A stretch of DNA of 64,000 nt from Megalobrama amblycephala (lineage: Eukaryota; Chordata; Actinopteri; Cypriniformes; Xenocyprididae), in assembly GCF_018812025.1 (NCBI RefSeq), contig NC_063058.1, positions 16,445,297-16,509,296 on the forward strand. The letters are read 5' to 3'. The stretch's first letter is position 1; the number at the start of each line of letters is the position of its first letter. The notes beneath the pieces were generated by a model. That model saw nothing but the letters and a program-made list of their open reading frames with translations, made no database searches and was not told where the DNA came from. Shown one piece after another: positions 1-11,831 of the stretch. Position numbers and translations under genes: made by a program.

Positions 1-8
1 CAAAACAG
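1..8 (+). CDS. Possible 3' end of the preceding shank2 exon at the window edge
   Basis: The window opens with caaaacag|gtaagta, a full-consensus donor. If the exon ends at 8 in phase 1 (aaa aca g|), joining to 7549 reads K-T-D-A-R-A-D-R, reminiscent of the ETRADR segment of SHANK2. Only eight bases are visible, so this is a suggestion. Confidence 0.3.
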
Positions 9-394
9 GTAAGTATCATAAACTTTTGTTGCTTATTTTTTTTGATAATCCAAAAGCCTATGGGAAAATCCTGTTGGGTTTTTGTTGAGGGAACCAGCGT
101 GATGATAACTGCCGACTGGCCTACAAAGTGACGTCATAGTTCCACCACTCTATTGTGTAAAAAAAAAAAAAAAAACGTTTTCAAACAGGTTTCCTTGCTG
201 CTGTTGGTAGGATAAACAAGTAGCCCCGCCCTAAACTCATTCTATTGGTTGAGCCAGTGTTGCTATGGTTAGTTGGTCGGAATTCCTAAATAAACAGTGC
301 AATGCTTTGAAAGCGCGACAATGTTTATACTTTTTTGAGTAATCTTGGCCTATACTTATTGTTGTCTTTGGGATACAAGAAAGTATTTTAACAT

Positions 395-3205
395 TGAAAA
401 ACATCTATATCTCGCAATTCTGACATTAAAACTCGCAATTCTGACTTAATGTCTCGCAATTGTGTTTATATCTCGCAATTCTGACAGTATAACTCGCAAT
501 TGTGAGTTTATATCTCGCAATTCTGACATTATAACTCGCAATTATGAGTTTATATCTCGCAATTCTGACATTAAAACTCGCAATTCTGACTTAATGTCTC
601 ACAATTGTTTATATCTCGCAATTCTGACATTAAAACTCGCAATTGTCAATTTATATCTCGCAATTCTGACATTAAAACTTGCAATTGTGAGTTTATATCT
701 CGCAATTCTGACATTATAACTCACAATTGAGTTTATATCTCGCAATTCTGACATTAAAACTCGCAATTGTGAGTTTATATCTCGCAATTCTGAGATTAAA
801 ACTTGCAATTGTGAATTTATATCTTGCAATTCTGACATTAAAACTCGCAATTCTGACTTAATTTCTCGCAAATGTGAGTTTATATCTCGCAATTCTGACA
901 TTAAAACTCGCAATTGAGTTTATATCTCGCAATTCTGACATTAAAACTCGCAATTGAGTTTATATCTCGCAATTCTGACTTAATTTCTCGCAATTGTGAG
1001 TTTATATCTCGCAATTCTGACATTAAAACTCGCAATTCTGACTTAATGTCTCACAATTGTTTATATCTCGCAATTCTGACATTATAACTCGCAATTATGA
1101 GTTTATATCTCGCAATTCTGACATTAAAACTCACAATTCTGACTTAATGTCTCACAATTGTTTATATCTCGCAATTCTGACATTAAAACTCGCAATTGTG
1201 AGTTTATATCTCGCAATTCTGACATTATAACTCACAATTGAGTTTATATCTCGCAATTCTGACATTAAAACTCGCAATTGTGAGTTTATATCTCGCAATT
1301 CTGACATTAAAACTCGCAATTGTGAGTTTATATCTCGCAATTCTGACATTAAAACTTGCAATTGTCAGTTTATATCTCGCAATTCTGACATTAAAACTCG
1401 CAATTCTGACTTAATTTCTCGCAATTGTGAGTTTATATCTCGCAATTCTGACATTAAAACTCGCAATTGAGTTTATATCTCGCAATTCTGACATTAAAAC
1501 TCGCAATTCTGACTTAATTTCTCGCAATTGTGAGTTTATATCTCGCAATTCTGACATTAAAACTCGCAATTCTGACTTAATGTCTCGCAATTGTTTATAT
1601 CTCGCAATTCTGACATTATAACTCGCAATTATGAGTTTATATCTCGCAATTCTGACATTAAAACTCACAATTCTGACTTAATGTCTCACAATTGTTTATA
1701 TCTCGCAATTCTGACATTAAAACTCGCAATTGACAGTTTATATCTCGCAATTCTGACATTAAAACTTGCAATTGTGAGTTTATATCTCGCAATTCTGACA
1801 TTAAAACTCGCAATTGTGAGTTTATATCTCGCAATTCTGACATTAAAACTCGCAATTGTGAGTTTATATCTCGCAATTCTGACATTATAACTCACAATTG
1901 AGTTTATATCTCGCAATTCTGACATTAAAACTCGCAATTGTGAGTTTATATCTCGCAATTCTGACATTAAAACTCGCAATTGTGAGTTTATATCTCGCAA
2001 TTCTGACATTAAAACTTGCAATTGTCAGTTTATATCTCGCAATTCTGACATTAAAACTCGCAATTCTGACTTAATTTCTCGCAATTGTGAGTTTATATCT
2101 CGCAATTCTGACATTAAAACTCGCAATTGAGTTTATATCTCACAATTCTGACATTAAAACTCGCAATTGAGTTTATATCTCGCAATTCTGACATTAAAAC
2201 TCGCAATTCTGACTTAATTTCTCGCAATTGTGAGTTTATATCTCGCAATTCTGACATTAAAACTCGCAATTGTGAGTTTATATCTCGCAATTCTGACATT
2301 AAAACTCGCGATTCTGACTTAATTTCTTGCAATTGTGAGTTTATATCTCGCAATTCTGATTTTATAACTCGCATTTGTGAGTTTATATCACATAATTCTG
2401 ACATTATAACTCGCAATTCTTACTTTATTTCTCGCAATTGTTTATATTTCGCAATTCTGACATTATAACTCACAATTGTGAGTTTATATCTCGCAATTCT
2501 GACATTAAAACTCGCAATTGTGAGTTTATATCTCGCAATTCTGACATTAAAACTTGCAATTGTCAGTTTATATCTCGCAATTCTGACATTAAAACTCGCA
2601 ATTCTGACTTAATTTCTCGCAATTGTGAGTTTATATCTCGCAATTCTGACATTAAAACTCGCAATTGAGTTTATATCTCGCAATTCTGACATTAAAACTC
2701 GCAATTGAGTTTATATCTCGCAATTCTGACATTAAAACTCGCAATTCTGACTTAATTTCTCGCAATTGTGAGTTTATATCTCGCAATTCTGACATTAAAA
2801 CTCGCAATTGTGAGTTTATATCTCGCAATTCTGACATTAAAACTCGCGATTCTGACTTAATTTCTTGCAATTGTGAGTTTATATCTCGCAATTGTGAGTT
2901 TATATCTCGCAATTCTGACATTAAAACTCGCGATTCTGACTTAATTTCTTGCAATTGTGAGTTTATATCTCGCAATTCTGATTTTATAACTCGCATTTGT
3001 GAGTTTATATCACATAATTCTGACATTATAACTCGCAATTCTTACTTTATTTCTCGCAATTGTTTATATTTCGCAATTCTGACATTATAACTCACAATTC
3101 TTACTTTATTTCTCACAATTATGAGTTTAGATCTCGCAGTTCTGACATTATAACTGAGAAAAGAAGTCAGAATTGCAAGAAATAAACTCACAATTGTTAG
3201 ATAAA
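395..3205. repeat. Minisatellite array, 42-bp unit of two half-units
   Basis: About 2.8 kb built of tctcgcaattctgac-attaaaa and ctcgcaattg-tgagtttata, giving a 42-bp unit with 20-22-bp half-units and deletion variants. The block ctcgcaattgtgag is nearly self-complementary, so both strands stay open and give repetitive false proteins. After about 3155 the sequence switches to the complementary orientation (gtcagaattgcaagaaataa), an inverted end. Confidence 0.97.
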
Positions 3206-4590
3206 AAGTTGCCATTACCTTTTTTAATTTTTTATTTTGTAGCGGAAACAAGCTTCCATAAATCACCATTAAACAATTTCAATAATTTTAGCAATTTCAG
3301 TTTCAATAATTCCTGCATAGCTGATGAAAAAATTGGTTCAATGACAAATACGAGCATCTACGATAAAGTCAAAGAAAAGTCTAGTTTTAAATGCATGTGC
3401 AAGAAAGCTTTCAATATAATGACTTTAAGAATGTCATGTGGTGTAACCATCAAGTAAAATTGCATATGATAATTATTAAATAATTATGTAATTATTAAAA
3501 GATTAACGTTTTTAAATATATTTTCCGAGGTAACATGCAATTCATTAAAAATTAATTCTTAAATATTATGTTTTTGTAAAGTTATAACATGACATTGTAG
3601 AACATAAACTAACCTTGCCTCGTCATAAAAAAGTCAAATTATCTAGTATTTTAATAAACTTGTTGACCTTGACGGTCATAAAGCTCTGCAGGGGTCCTTC
3701 CTATGATATAATTTACTGTTTTTTAATAGTTATACACCCTTTTCTGCGTGTTGGTTGCATTACATGACATTGTTGGTCATAAATTAAAAACATGCTTATC
3801 ATTAAAATAAAACATCTTCATCATATAAGAGGTATATTTAACCTATTGTATGTGTGAATTGCAATTTTTCATATATATTTGAATGAATCAGAAGGAAAAA
3901 TGCATGTCACACCATTGATCCAAATACGTATTTGTTAGCCAAACTCGATCTTTTGCCTATATCAATTTATTCTTCATGCTATGGCCAATAATTGAGTTGT
4001 TGCAACACATTTGATCAATTCGCACACATTTTTGCAGTAATCTGAAGTGAAAATGCTTGCTATCTTTGGTATAAGTGTCACCTGAGGCGTTTGGAATCCA
4101 TCCATGTTTGCTAGTGTTGCAAAAGGAGCTGGATGCCAGTGTGAAAAGGTGAGAAATGCTCAGTTGTGATGGGAGCCATTGGTAGCCTTGAAATCCACAG
4201 CTACTACAATGCACGCTATGAGTGAAGCCCTTCGAAGAGTTGCAAGGACAGCTGATTTCTCTCATTGATTTATGGAATAGTAATTCTGTTCCCATGGCGA
4301 TGCTCTCTGCTTTATTTTAATCACATCATTTGATATCACATCATTTCATATTTTTTTTAACAACTAGCTAAAATGCATCACATACCCATCCATACGCTGC
4401 TGGATAGCCTTGAAAGTTGACGATCTAGTGCAGTGTTCAAATTCGGATGTGGTTAAATCCAGCATCGGCTGGTTAGCAACCACACAAGTATTCTGCTGAA
4501 GTCTCTTGAACCTTTCCGAGCAACACTCATGCACATTCCTGATTGATATATTTCCATGGAAACATGCTCTACACTGTACAAACCCTGTTG
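3206..4590. other. Unassigned AT-rich intron sequence
   Basis: No coding exon, repeat family or RNA gene was recognised. The short open frames have no SHANK-like content. Confidence 0.4.
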
Positions 4591-4911
4591 CTAAGGAGTG
4601 GGCCTTGGTAAGATTTTTTTTCTCTTTTTGTGGCATCTTTTTTTTTCCCTCTCTCACACACTCTCTCTCCCTCTCACGGCACTGAGAACAGAGCTTACAT
4701 ACCATCTTTTCCAATGCTACGGTTCTGTTCTCCATGTGTGTGGTGCTGATGGTCAGCTGTCACCTGAGCACTCGAGGAGACGCGAGAGTTTTTGGAGATG
4801 GGAAGTTAGGCGTCAGGGCCTGTGGGATAGAGAAAAGTGGCAATCCCCCCCTCAGGCAAGGAGAACTGAGTGTTTCTCGGATTGACTCAGGGGTTGAACT
4901 AAAGGGGACCA

Positions 4912-4954
4912 ATGGACGAAACTAGCAGATCCAGGAAGAAGGTTCATTTTGGAG
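4912..4954 (+). CDS. Candidate alternative first exon of shank2
   Basis: ATG at 4912 is followed by 14 codons, MDETSRSRKKVHFG, plus one base and a strong donor gag|gtatgt. Joining to the exon at 7549 keeps the frame (G-DARADRSERRKLF). An in-frame stop at 4900-4902 marks the ATG as the possible start. It would give a SHANK2 protein lacking ankyrin and SH3 domains but keeping the linker. This rests only on phase, donor and start; I do not recall a matching isoform, and chance is possible. Confidence 0.35.
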
Positions 4955-7548
4955 GTATGTTGATTTGAGGATGTGGCGAACTGAGAAGGTTTGTGATGAC
5001 TTGCGCGACTAATAATTGCATGTTTTGCTCTGCGCTGATGTTTGCACTGTGGACAGAATGATTAGTCGAAGATAAAATTTCAGTTGCAGTTGATCATGGT
5101 TTTTGCAGCACAAAAGAGTTTGTTCTGAAACAGAATTTCTTGTACTTTTTGAGTTTTGCATGTTAAGGTAATTGAGCATCCGATGACTTATAGTGACTCT
5201 TTGTGTTCATTTCAAAGGGCCTGAACAGTTATTGTTGCAAACAAATTGTAGTAAAATGGTCATATTTTTTTATCTAACTTAGTTCTCAGTCGTGTTTTAA
5301 CTGTCAAAGATGACAAATCAGGTAAAATAGTTTTATTTTATTGAACTGTGAGTGAGAAACTGTGGTCAAGTTTGTAGTTTTAAAACTTCAGAGTGACTGG
5401 CAGAATATTTTAGTTATTACTTTTTTTCCAGCGGTGTGCTCTGACGCAGCCATGAAAGTTAAGCGTTACTTGCCTCCCGTTTACTATCTTTATGAATTTT
5501 ATCAAGTGAGCCACATAGCTAGTTACCCCTGGTGATTTGAAATCCGGTGTTGTAGCAACTGTCATCGCTGCTCGCCCTCATGTCAAATAGACTTTTTTTC
5601 TCACACTGTCCACAGAGGAACAACGCTCGTGTCAAGTATGTGTGGCTCTGTGTGTACGTGCCAGAACTCTTTTTGTTGTAAAGACGACACAGCTGCTAAA
5701 GGGAAAAACTGACAGGGTGTTCTATTAAGATGTGAGAAAGAGAACGAAAAAGAGATTGCACTTAACACGGTGGCCATTTTATTCATCCTATTAATTATAA
5801 CATCAGCATCTCTTTGGTATTAATTTCCTCTGCTCAATTACATGCATGGAAAATCAGGTATTGCTCAACTGGATCAAGCACAACACATCTATAAATGGTA
5901 ATGTCAAGGCTCAGAGTGTGATGATTCACTTGCACACTCAAACGATTCAGTTTTGGTTTATTCATTTCATGGGATGCATCATAACACATTCAGTCTGACC
6001 TCAGTATTGTTTGATTGGTTTTCATATAAAAGGCAAAAATGAAAGCAAAAATAAGTATGCTTACTTTTCGGAAATGGTCATGATTCATATTTTTTGTTAA
6101 TACCAATGAATTTGAACCTCTCTAGATGGACACATTTTGATTAACCAAAACATTAGTTATATATTTGAAACCACTGACATATGGGGAGGACATCTTACAT
6201 TAGCAGTCACAGGATAGAGCGGATGTCTCTGAAGAATTGTGCTGAATCTAAACCTCCTTTTGTTTGAACATCAAAACGTTTCAGCTCAACAAAGAATTGA
6301 GCGTCTGTAACTTTAACAGCTAACCAGTGAGTAGGTTGGAAGGGGAAAGTGTTGAATCCCACGCAGCCTCCTGACTACTGATATCATCGTGTATCAACAG
6401 AACCGCAGAGGACAATACAAATGGTGCAGTTTTCAGAAGCTGCATCCTGCAGAATAAACTCCTCGAGAATCTCATTAATGGATGTATATGTGTATATGGT
6501 TGCTCAGGATCTTTATTAACATCAGTTGTGCCCCCTTTAATGTCTGTGCTTCCTCCCTAGACACAATCTTTATTGGGGCCGTGCTCAACGTCAAGGTGAT
6601 TCGATTGAATTTGGATATTAATCGACTGTTCGTTTTTGATCCATTTGTACGAGCCCTCTGCGGACAGTTGTTTTAATGACGTACAAACATGATGCCTCGT
6701 AGACGATTAATCTCTGCGACATAAAAAATTCTCTCCATTAGCTTTGTTGGCTCTTATCCTGGTTCCTTCCATAAAACGCAGTCAATATTTGGCCTTCCTG
6801 AGCTCTCTCGGAGGACTAGTCTAGTTTGGCTCCATTATGGGCCAAATGGTCCCTGTCTTCCAAAGGGCTTTTTATTGGTTGCAATTAAATGTGGAATGTG
6901 GTATAGTTGGTGTAGTGCAGATTTTGAATTCACTGTTAATTCATTTTGAGCTCATGGCGTGGGATCAAGAAATGTGATTTTGTGTGTGTGTGTGTGTTTG
7001 TGTCCTGCTGGTATTGATTTTTAGTGACAGTCTGCATGTCAAAGTGAAACTGCAAAAACACCTTTTGTTATTTATTTCTTTATTTTCTAAAGCACAGTTG
7101 GTATCGTCGCGTTGGCAAAATGATTAAATGTTTAAAAAATGGCACCTGGGACTGTGTGACATATGGCACACAGTAAGACCAATTTGTGACTAGACAGCTT
7201 TTTTAGTGCAATTATGTAACCGAACCTTTACAACATTCTCACTTTATCACATCTGCTGTACCTCTCAAAAACGACGGTGCTTATTTTTATTCTTTTTGCA
7301 CATTTTATATTCGGTGTGAAAGTGATGATAATGATGTTGAAGCGTTCAAAGTTCTGTGGGTTAGTGCTTGAACACAGTCACACCAGAATTTTGGTAGAAA
7401 CTTTTGTTTATGTGTGAAAATAAGTAAAAAAAAAAAAAGGAATTTTATGGCTCTTTCTCTGTTGCACAGATTCGGACCACTATGCAACATTGAAATATTA
7501 CATAATTGGAGTTATCTGAAGTAAATGTCTGTGAATATGTCTTCACAG
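4955..7548. other. Unassigned intron sequence
   Basis: Nothing recognised apart from short (TG)n near 6982-6998 and a polypyrimidine acceptor tract just before 7549. Confidence 0.4.
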
Positions 7549-7630
7549 ATGCCCGGGCGGACCGTTCAGAGAGGAGGAAGCTCTTCCGACACTACACTGT
7601 GGGATCTTATGACAGTTTTGATGCATCAAG
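7549..7630 (+). CDS. shank2: shank2 exon of the long isoform (SH3-to-PDZ linker)
   Basis: The exon sits between a cttcacag acceptor and a gtatga donor. It enters in phase 1 and codes ARADRSERRKLFRHYTVGSY followed by DSFDAS, the linker that precedes the PDZ domain in SHANK proteins. It ends with the first two bases of a serine codon. These are completed by position 15666, giving DAS-S-DCVINEK, so it joins the PDZ exon through the internal acceptor at 15664-15665. This shows that SH3/ankyrin-containing isoforms are encoded upstream of the window. Confidence 0.9.
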
Positions 7631-8158
7631 GTATGATCAAACATTATTCTAATCCTTTTAACCATGTTTTAAAGTGTGTCGGGTTCAATACATGATGGTA
7701 GTTTTAAATGAGTGCTCTATTGCGTACATATTTACAGTTCAGACAAGGATACTGATAGATCTTTTTTACTGTAACTAATTTTCTGTATAGAGAACATTGC
7801 GGTGTCAAATTTGAGTATGTTTTGCCTCAACAAAGTCAGCTAAACTGGTGACCGAGGCCTTGAGAGGCAAGAAAATGACAGTAATAAACATTCCTATGTC
7901 GTCGTCATAATCAGGCCCACACAAAATCTGTGCTTGCGGAATTCCACTCACAAAGTTATACAGATTGTGTTAAACAGATGTTTGTTTATTAAAAGGATAG
8001 TTCACCAAAAAAATTAAAATTCACCCACATACTACAAGATAATCAGGCTAATTTTGGGCCCAATTCTACCCTTCCGACAATCCTAGGTAAAGTGCTGATT
8101 ATCTTGATGGTTCTACCGATTATCTTGTCAGATTTTCCTGTGGTGTGAGGTGTGTTAA

Positions 8159-9839
8159 AGGGATAGTTCACCCAAAAATGAAAATTCTGTCATTATATAC
8201 TCACCCTCATGTTGTTCCAAACCCGTAAGAAGTTCATTCATCTTCAGAACACAAATGAAGATCTTTTTGATGAAATCTGCGAGTTTTCTGTCCCTCCATA
8301 GACAGCTATGCATAAAAGTTCATAAAGAGATTGTAAAACTAATCCATATGAATTGAGCAGTTTAGTCCAAATTTTCTGAATCATTATATAATGATTACAT
8401 TTAACATTAATAATAAATTAAAGGTGCCCTAGAATTAAAAATTGAATTTATATTGGCATAGTTAAATAACAAGAGTTCAGTACATGGAAATGACATACAG
8501 TGAGTCTCAAACTCCATTGTTTCTTCCTTCTTATATAAATCTCATTTGTTTAAACGACCTCCGAAGAACAGGCGAATCTCAACATAACACCGACTGTTAC
8601 GTAACAGTCGGGGTGTACGCCCCCAATATTTGCATATGCCAGCCCATGATCTAGGCATTAGACAAGGGCAGCTAGTATTAACGTCTGGATCTGTGCACAG
8701 CTGAATCGTCAGACTAGGTAAGCAAGCAAGGACAACAGCGAAAAATGACAGATGGAGCAATAATAACTGACATGATCCATTATAACATGATATTTTTAGT
8801 GATATTTGTAAATTGTCTTTCTAAATGTTTCGTTAGCATGTTGCTAATGTACTGTTAAATGTGGTTAAAGTTACCATCGTTTCTTACTGTATTCACGGAG
8901 ACAAGAGCCGTCGCTATTTTCATTTGTATGACTTGAGTCTGTATAATGCACAAACACAACTTCATTCTTTATAAATCTCTCCAACAGTGTGTAATGTTAG
9001 CTTTAGCCACGGAGCATAGCCTCAAACTCATTCAGAATCAATGTAAACATCCAAATAAATACAATACTCACATAATCCGACGCATGCATGACGAACACTT
9101 TGTAAAGATCCATTTTGAGGGTTATATTAGCTGTGTGAACTTTGTTTATGCAGTGATAGAGTCGAGAGCCCGGGAGGGGGCGGAGAGCGTGAGCATTTAA
9201 AGGGGCCGCAGCATGAATCGGCGCATTTCTAATTATGCCCCAAAATAGGCAGTTAAAAAAATTAATTTTAAAAAATCTATGCGGTATTTTGAGCTGAAAC
9301 TTCACAGACACATTCAGGGGACACCTTAGACTTATATTACATCTTGTAAAAAAATGTTCGATGGCACCTTTAAAACATTCATACACACGTCATTCATGCA
9401 CACGTCAGTTGTGGAAATGAAAGCTCAAGCATGTTTGCTTGACACTTCTCGTATGAGGTTCATTCTCATGTTACGCAGCACGTTTAAGCTTGTTCAGTTG
9501 AGCTTCTGTTAATGTTCGCTGATCAATGTTTATATGTAAATAAAAGCCTAAATTAAATCTGTTCAACATATAATGCAATCAAGTATCTTCAGAAAATGTG
9601 GACTAAACCTTGAGCGGTTTAGTCCAAATTCATATGGATTGGTTTTACGATCTCTTTATGAACTTTTTGAAGCATTAAATTTTCAGTTGTGTTGCTGTCC
9701 GGAGGGACAGAAAGTTCTCAGATTTCGGCAAAAAGATCTTCATTTGTGTTCCAAAGATGAACGAATGTCTTGCGGGTTTGAAACGACACAAGGGTTAGAA
9801 ATTAATGACAGAATTTTCATTTTTGGGTGAACTAACCCT
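8159..9839. mobile_element. Foldback TTAA-flanked element, copy 1 (interrupted)
   Basis: Left arm AGGGATAGTTCACCCAAAAA at 8159, right arm its complement ending 9839; the arms are complementary for about 230 bases. Flanks are TTAA (8155-8158) and CTAA (9840-9843, decayed). It is split by another element at 8422-9369. No transposase frame. Confidence 0.85.
8422..9369. mobile_element. AGGTGCC element, copy 1 (piggyBac-like non-autonomous)
   Basis: 948 bp with ends AGGTGCC...GGCACCT flanked by TTAA on both sides (8418-8421, 9370-9373), the signature of piggyBac-type insertion. Holds a perfect 22-bp palindrome at 8590-8611. Closely similar to 10253-11208. Confidence 0.85.
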
Positions 9840-10225
9840 CTAAGAATGATTGAATCTGCTTGGAAGATCGTCGGGACCGCACCATTCTCAATTCAGAAAT
9901 CTTGTTGTGTGGGGGGAACCCCGAGGACAAACGCGCACTCACTCTGTAGATTGTCACGTGGAATGAAAGATACCCAATCAGAAAGCGAACTGACAGAAGA
10001 CTGTAGCATAACACAACTTCATCCAAACCATTTTCTCCGCAAATTTTCTGTTAAAAGCAGTCCAGACGGTATTATCTCAATTTCTTCTTGCCCGTCGTCC
10101 GCCATGTTGGTTTACTCTAAAGTCATGTTTGTCTGTGAGAGATTTTGCGAGATTTCCCATATTCACAGTTGGGATAATAATATTAATAATAATTAATAAT
10201 ACTTACCATATTTATCACATTTTAA

Positions 10226-11831
10226 ACGGTTAGTTCACCCAAAAATCATTAAAGGTGCCCTAGAATTAAAAATTGAATTTATATTGGCATAGTTAAATAA
10301 CAAGAGTTCAGTACATAGATATGACATACAGTGAGTCTCAAACTCCATTGTTTCCTCCTTCTTATATAAATCTCATTTATTTAAAAGACCTCCGAAGAAC
10401 AGGCGAATCTCAACATAACACCGACTGTTACGTAACAGTCGGGATCATTAATATGTACGCCCCCAATATTTGCATATGCCAGCTCATGTTCAAAGCATTA
10501 GACAAGGGCAGGCAGTATTAACGTCTGGATCTGTGCACAGCTGAATCAACAGACTAGGTAAGCAAACAAGAACAATAGCGAAAAATGGCAGATGGAGTGA
10601 TAATAACTGACATGATCCATGATTACATGATATTTTTAGTGATATTTGTAAACTGTCTTTCTAAATGTTTCGTTAGCATGTTGCTAATGTACTGGTAAAT
10701 GTGGTTAAAGTTACCATTGTTTCTTATTGTATTCACTGAGACAAGAGCCGTCGTTATTTTCATTATTAAACACTTGCAGTCTGTATAATTCATAAACACA
10801 ACTTCATTCTTTATAAATCTCTCCAACAGTGTAGCATTAGCCGTTAGCCACGGAGCATAGCCTCAAACTCATTCAGAATCAAATGTAAACATCCAAAGAA
10901 ATACTATACTCACATGATCCGACGCATACATGCAGCATGCATGACGAACACTTTGTAAAGATCCATTTTGAGGGTTATATTAGCTGTGTGAACTTTGTTT
11001 ATGCTGTTCAAGACAAGTGCGAGCTGCGGGGGCGGAGAGCACGAGCATTTAAAGGGGCCGCAGCATGAATCGGCGCATTTCTAATTATGCCTCAAAATAG
11101 GCAGTTAATAAAAATCTATGGGGTATTTTGAGCTGAAACTTCACAGACACATTCAGGGGGCACTTTAGACTTATATTACATCTTGTAAAAAAACATTCAA
11201 TGGCACCTTTAAGTACTCACCCTCATGTCTTTCCATATCTGTAAGACCTTCGCTCATCTTCAAAACGCAAATTAAGATATTAATCCACGAGGTTTCTGTC
11301 CATCCATAGAGATCCAACACAACTATCACTTTCAAGGTCCAGAAAGGTAGTAAAGACATCATTAAAGTACTCCATGTGACTCCGTGGTTTAACCTCAACT
11401 TTATGAAGCCATGCGAGTGCTTTGTTTGCGCAAAAAACATAATTTACCACTTTATTTACGAAATAATATTATCCAAAGTGCGAAACAGTGTCAGCTCTCG
11501 TATGAACACAAAACGCATGCATCGTGATGCTCTTGTGAATGCATGTTGCAGATCAATATTTTCGTAAATAAAGTGGTAAATTATGTTTTATTTTGCGCAT
11601 AGAAAGCGCTCGCGCCACTTCATAAAATTAGAGTTAAACCACTGGAGTCACATGGAGTACTGGACCTTGAAAGTGGTAGTTATGTCGGATCTCTATGGAG
11701 GGACAGAAAGCTCTCGGATTTCATCAAAAATATCTTAATTTGTGTTCCGAAGATGAACGAAGGTCTTACGGATGTGGAACGACATGAAGGTGAGTAATGA
11801 CAGAATTTTCATTTTGGGGTGAACTAGCCCT
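10226..11831. mobile_element. Foldback TTAA-flanked element, copy 2 (interrupted)
   Basis: Ends ACGGTTAGTTCACCC at 10226 and GGGTGAACTAGCCCT at 11831, flanked by TTAA (10222-10225, 11832-11835). It is interrupted near its left end by the element at 10253-11208. The remaining inner part is strongly foldback around 11400-11640. Confidence 0.85.
10253..11208. mobile_element. AGGTGCC element, copy 2
   Basis: 956 bp, same ends and TTAA flanks (10249-10252, 11209-11212) as 8422-9369, with small indels. The 22-bp palindrome is conserved at 10421-10442. Confidence 0.85.

Noticed and set aside
462..3090. Many open frames of 60-141 codons on both strands (ISRNSDIKTRNS..., MSELRDINSQLRV...)
   Set aside because: All are translations of the 42-bp tandem repeat; repeated both-strand openness follows from the unit composition.
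395..3205. CRISPR-like array
   Set aside because: Units are contiguous and degenerate with no unique spacers, and the genome is eukaryotic.
9003..9386. 127-codon - strand open frame, possible transposase
   Set aside because: It lies in the non-autonomous AGGTGCC element and shows no transposase motif; the sister copy does not keep it open.
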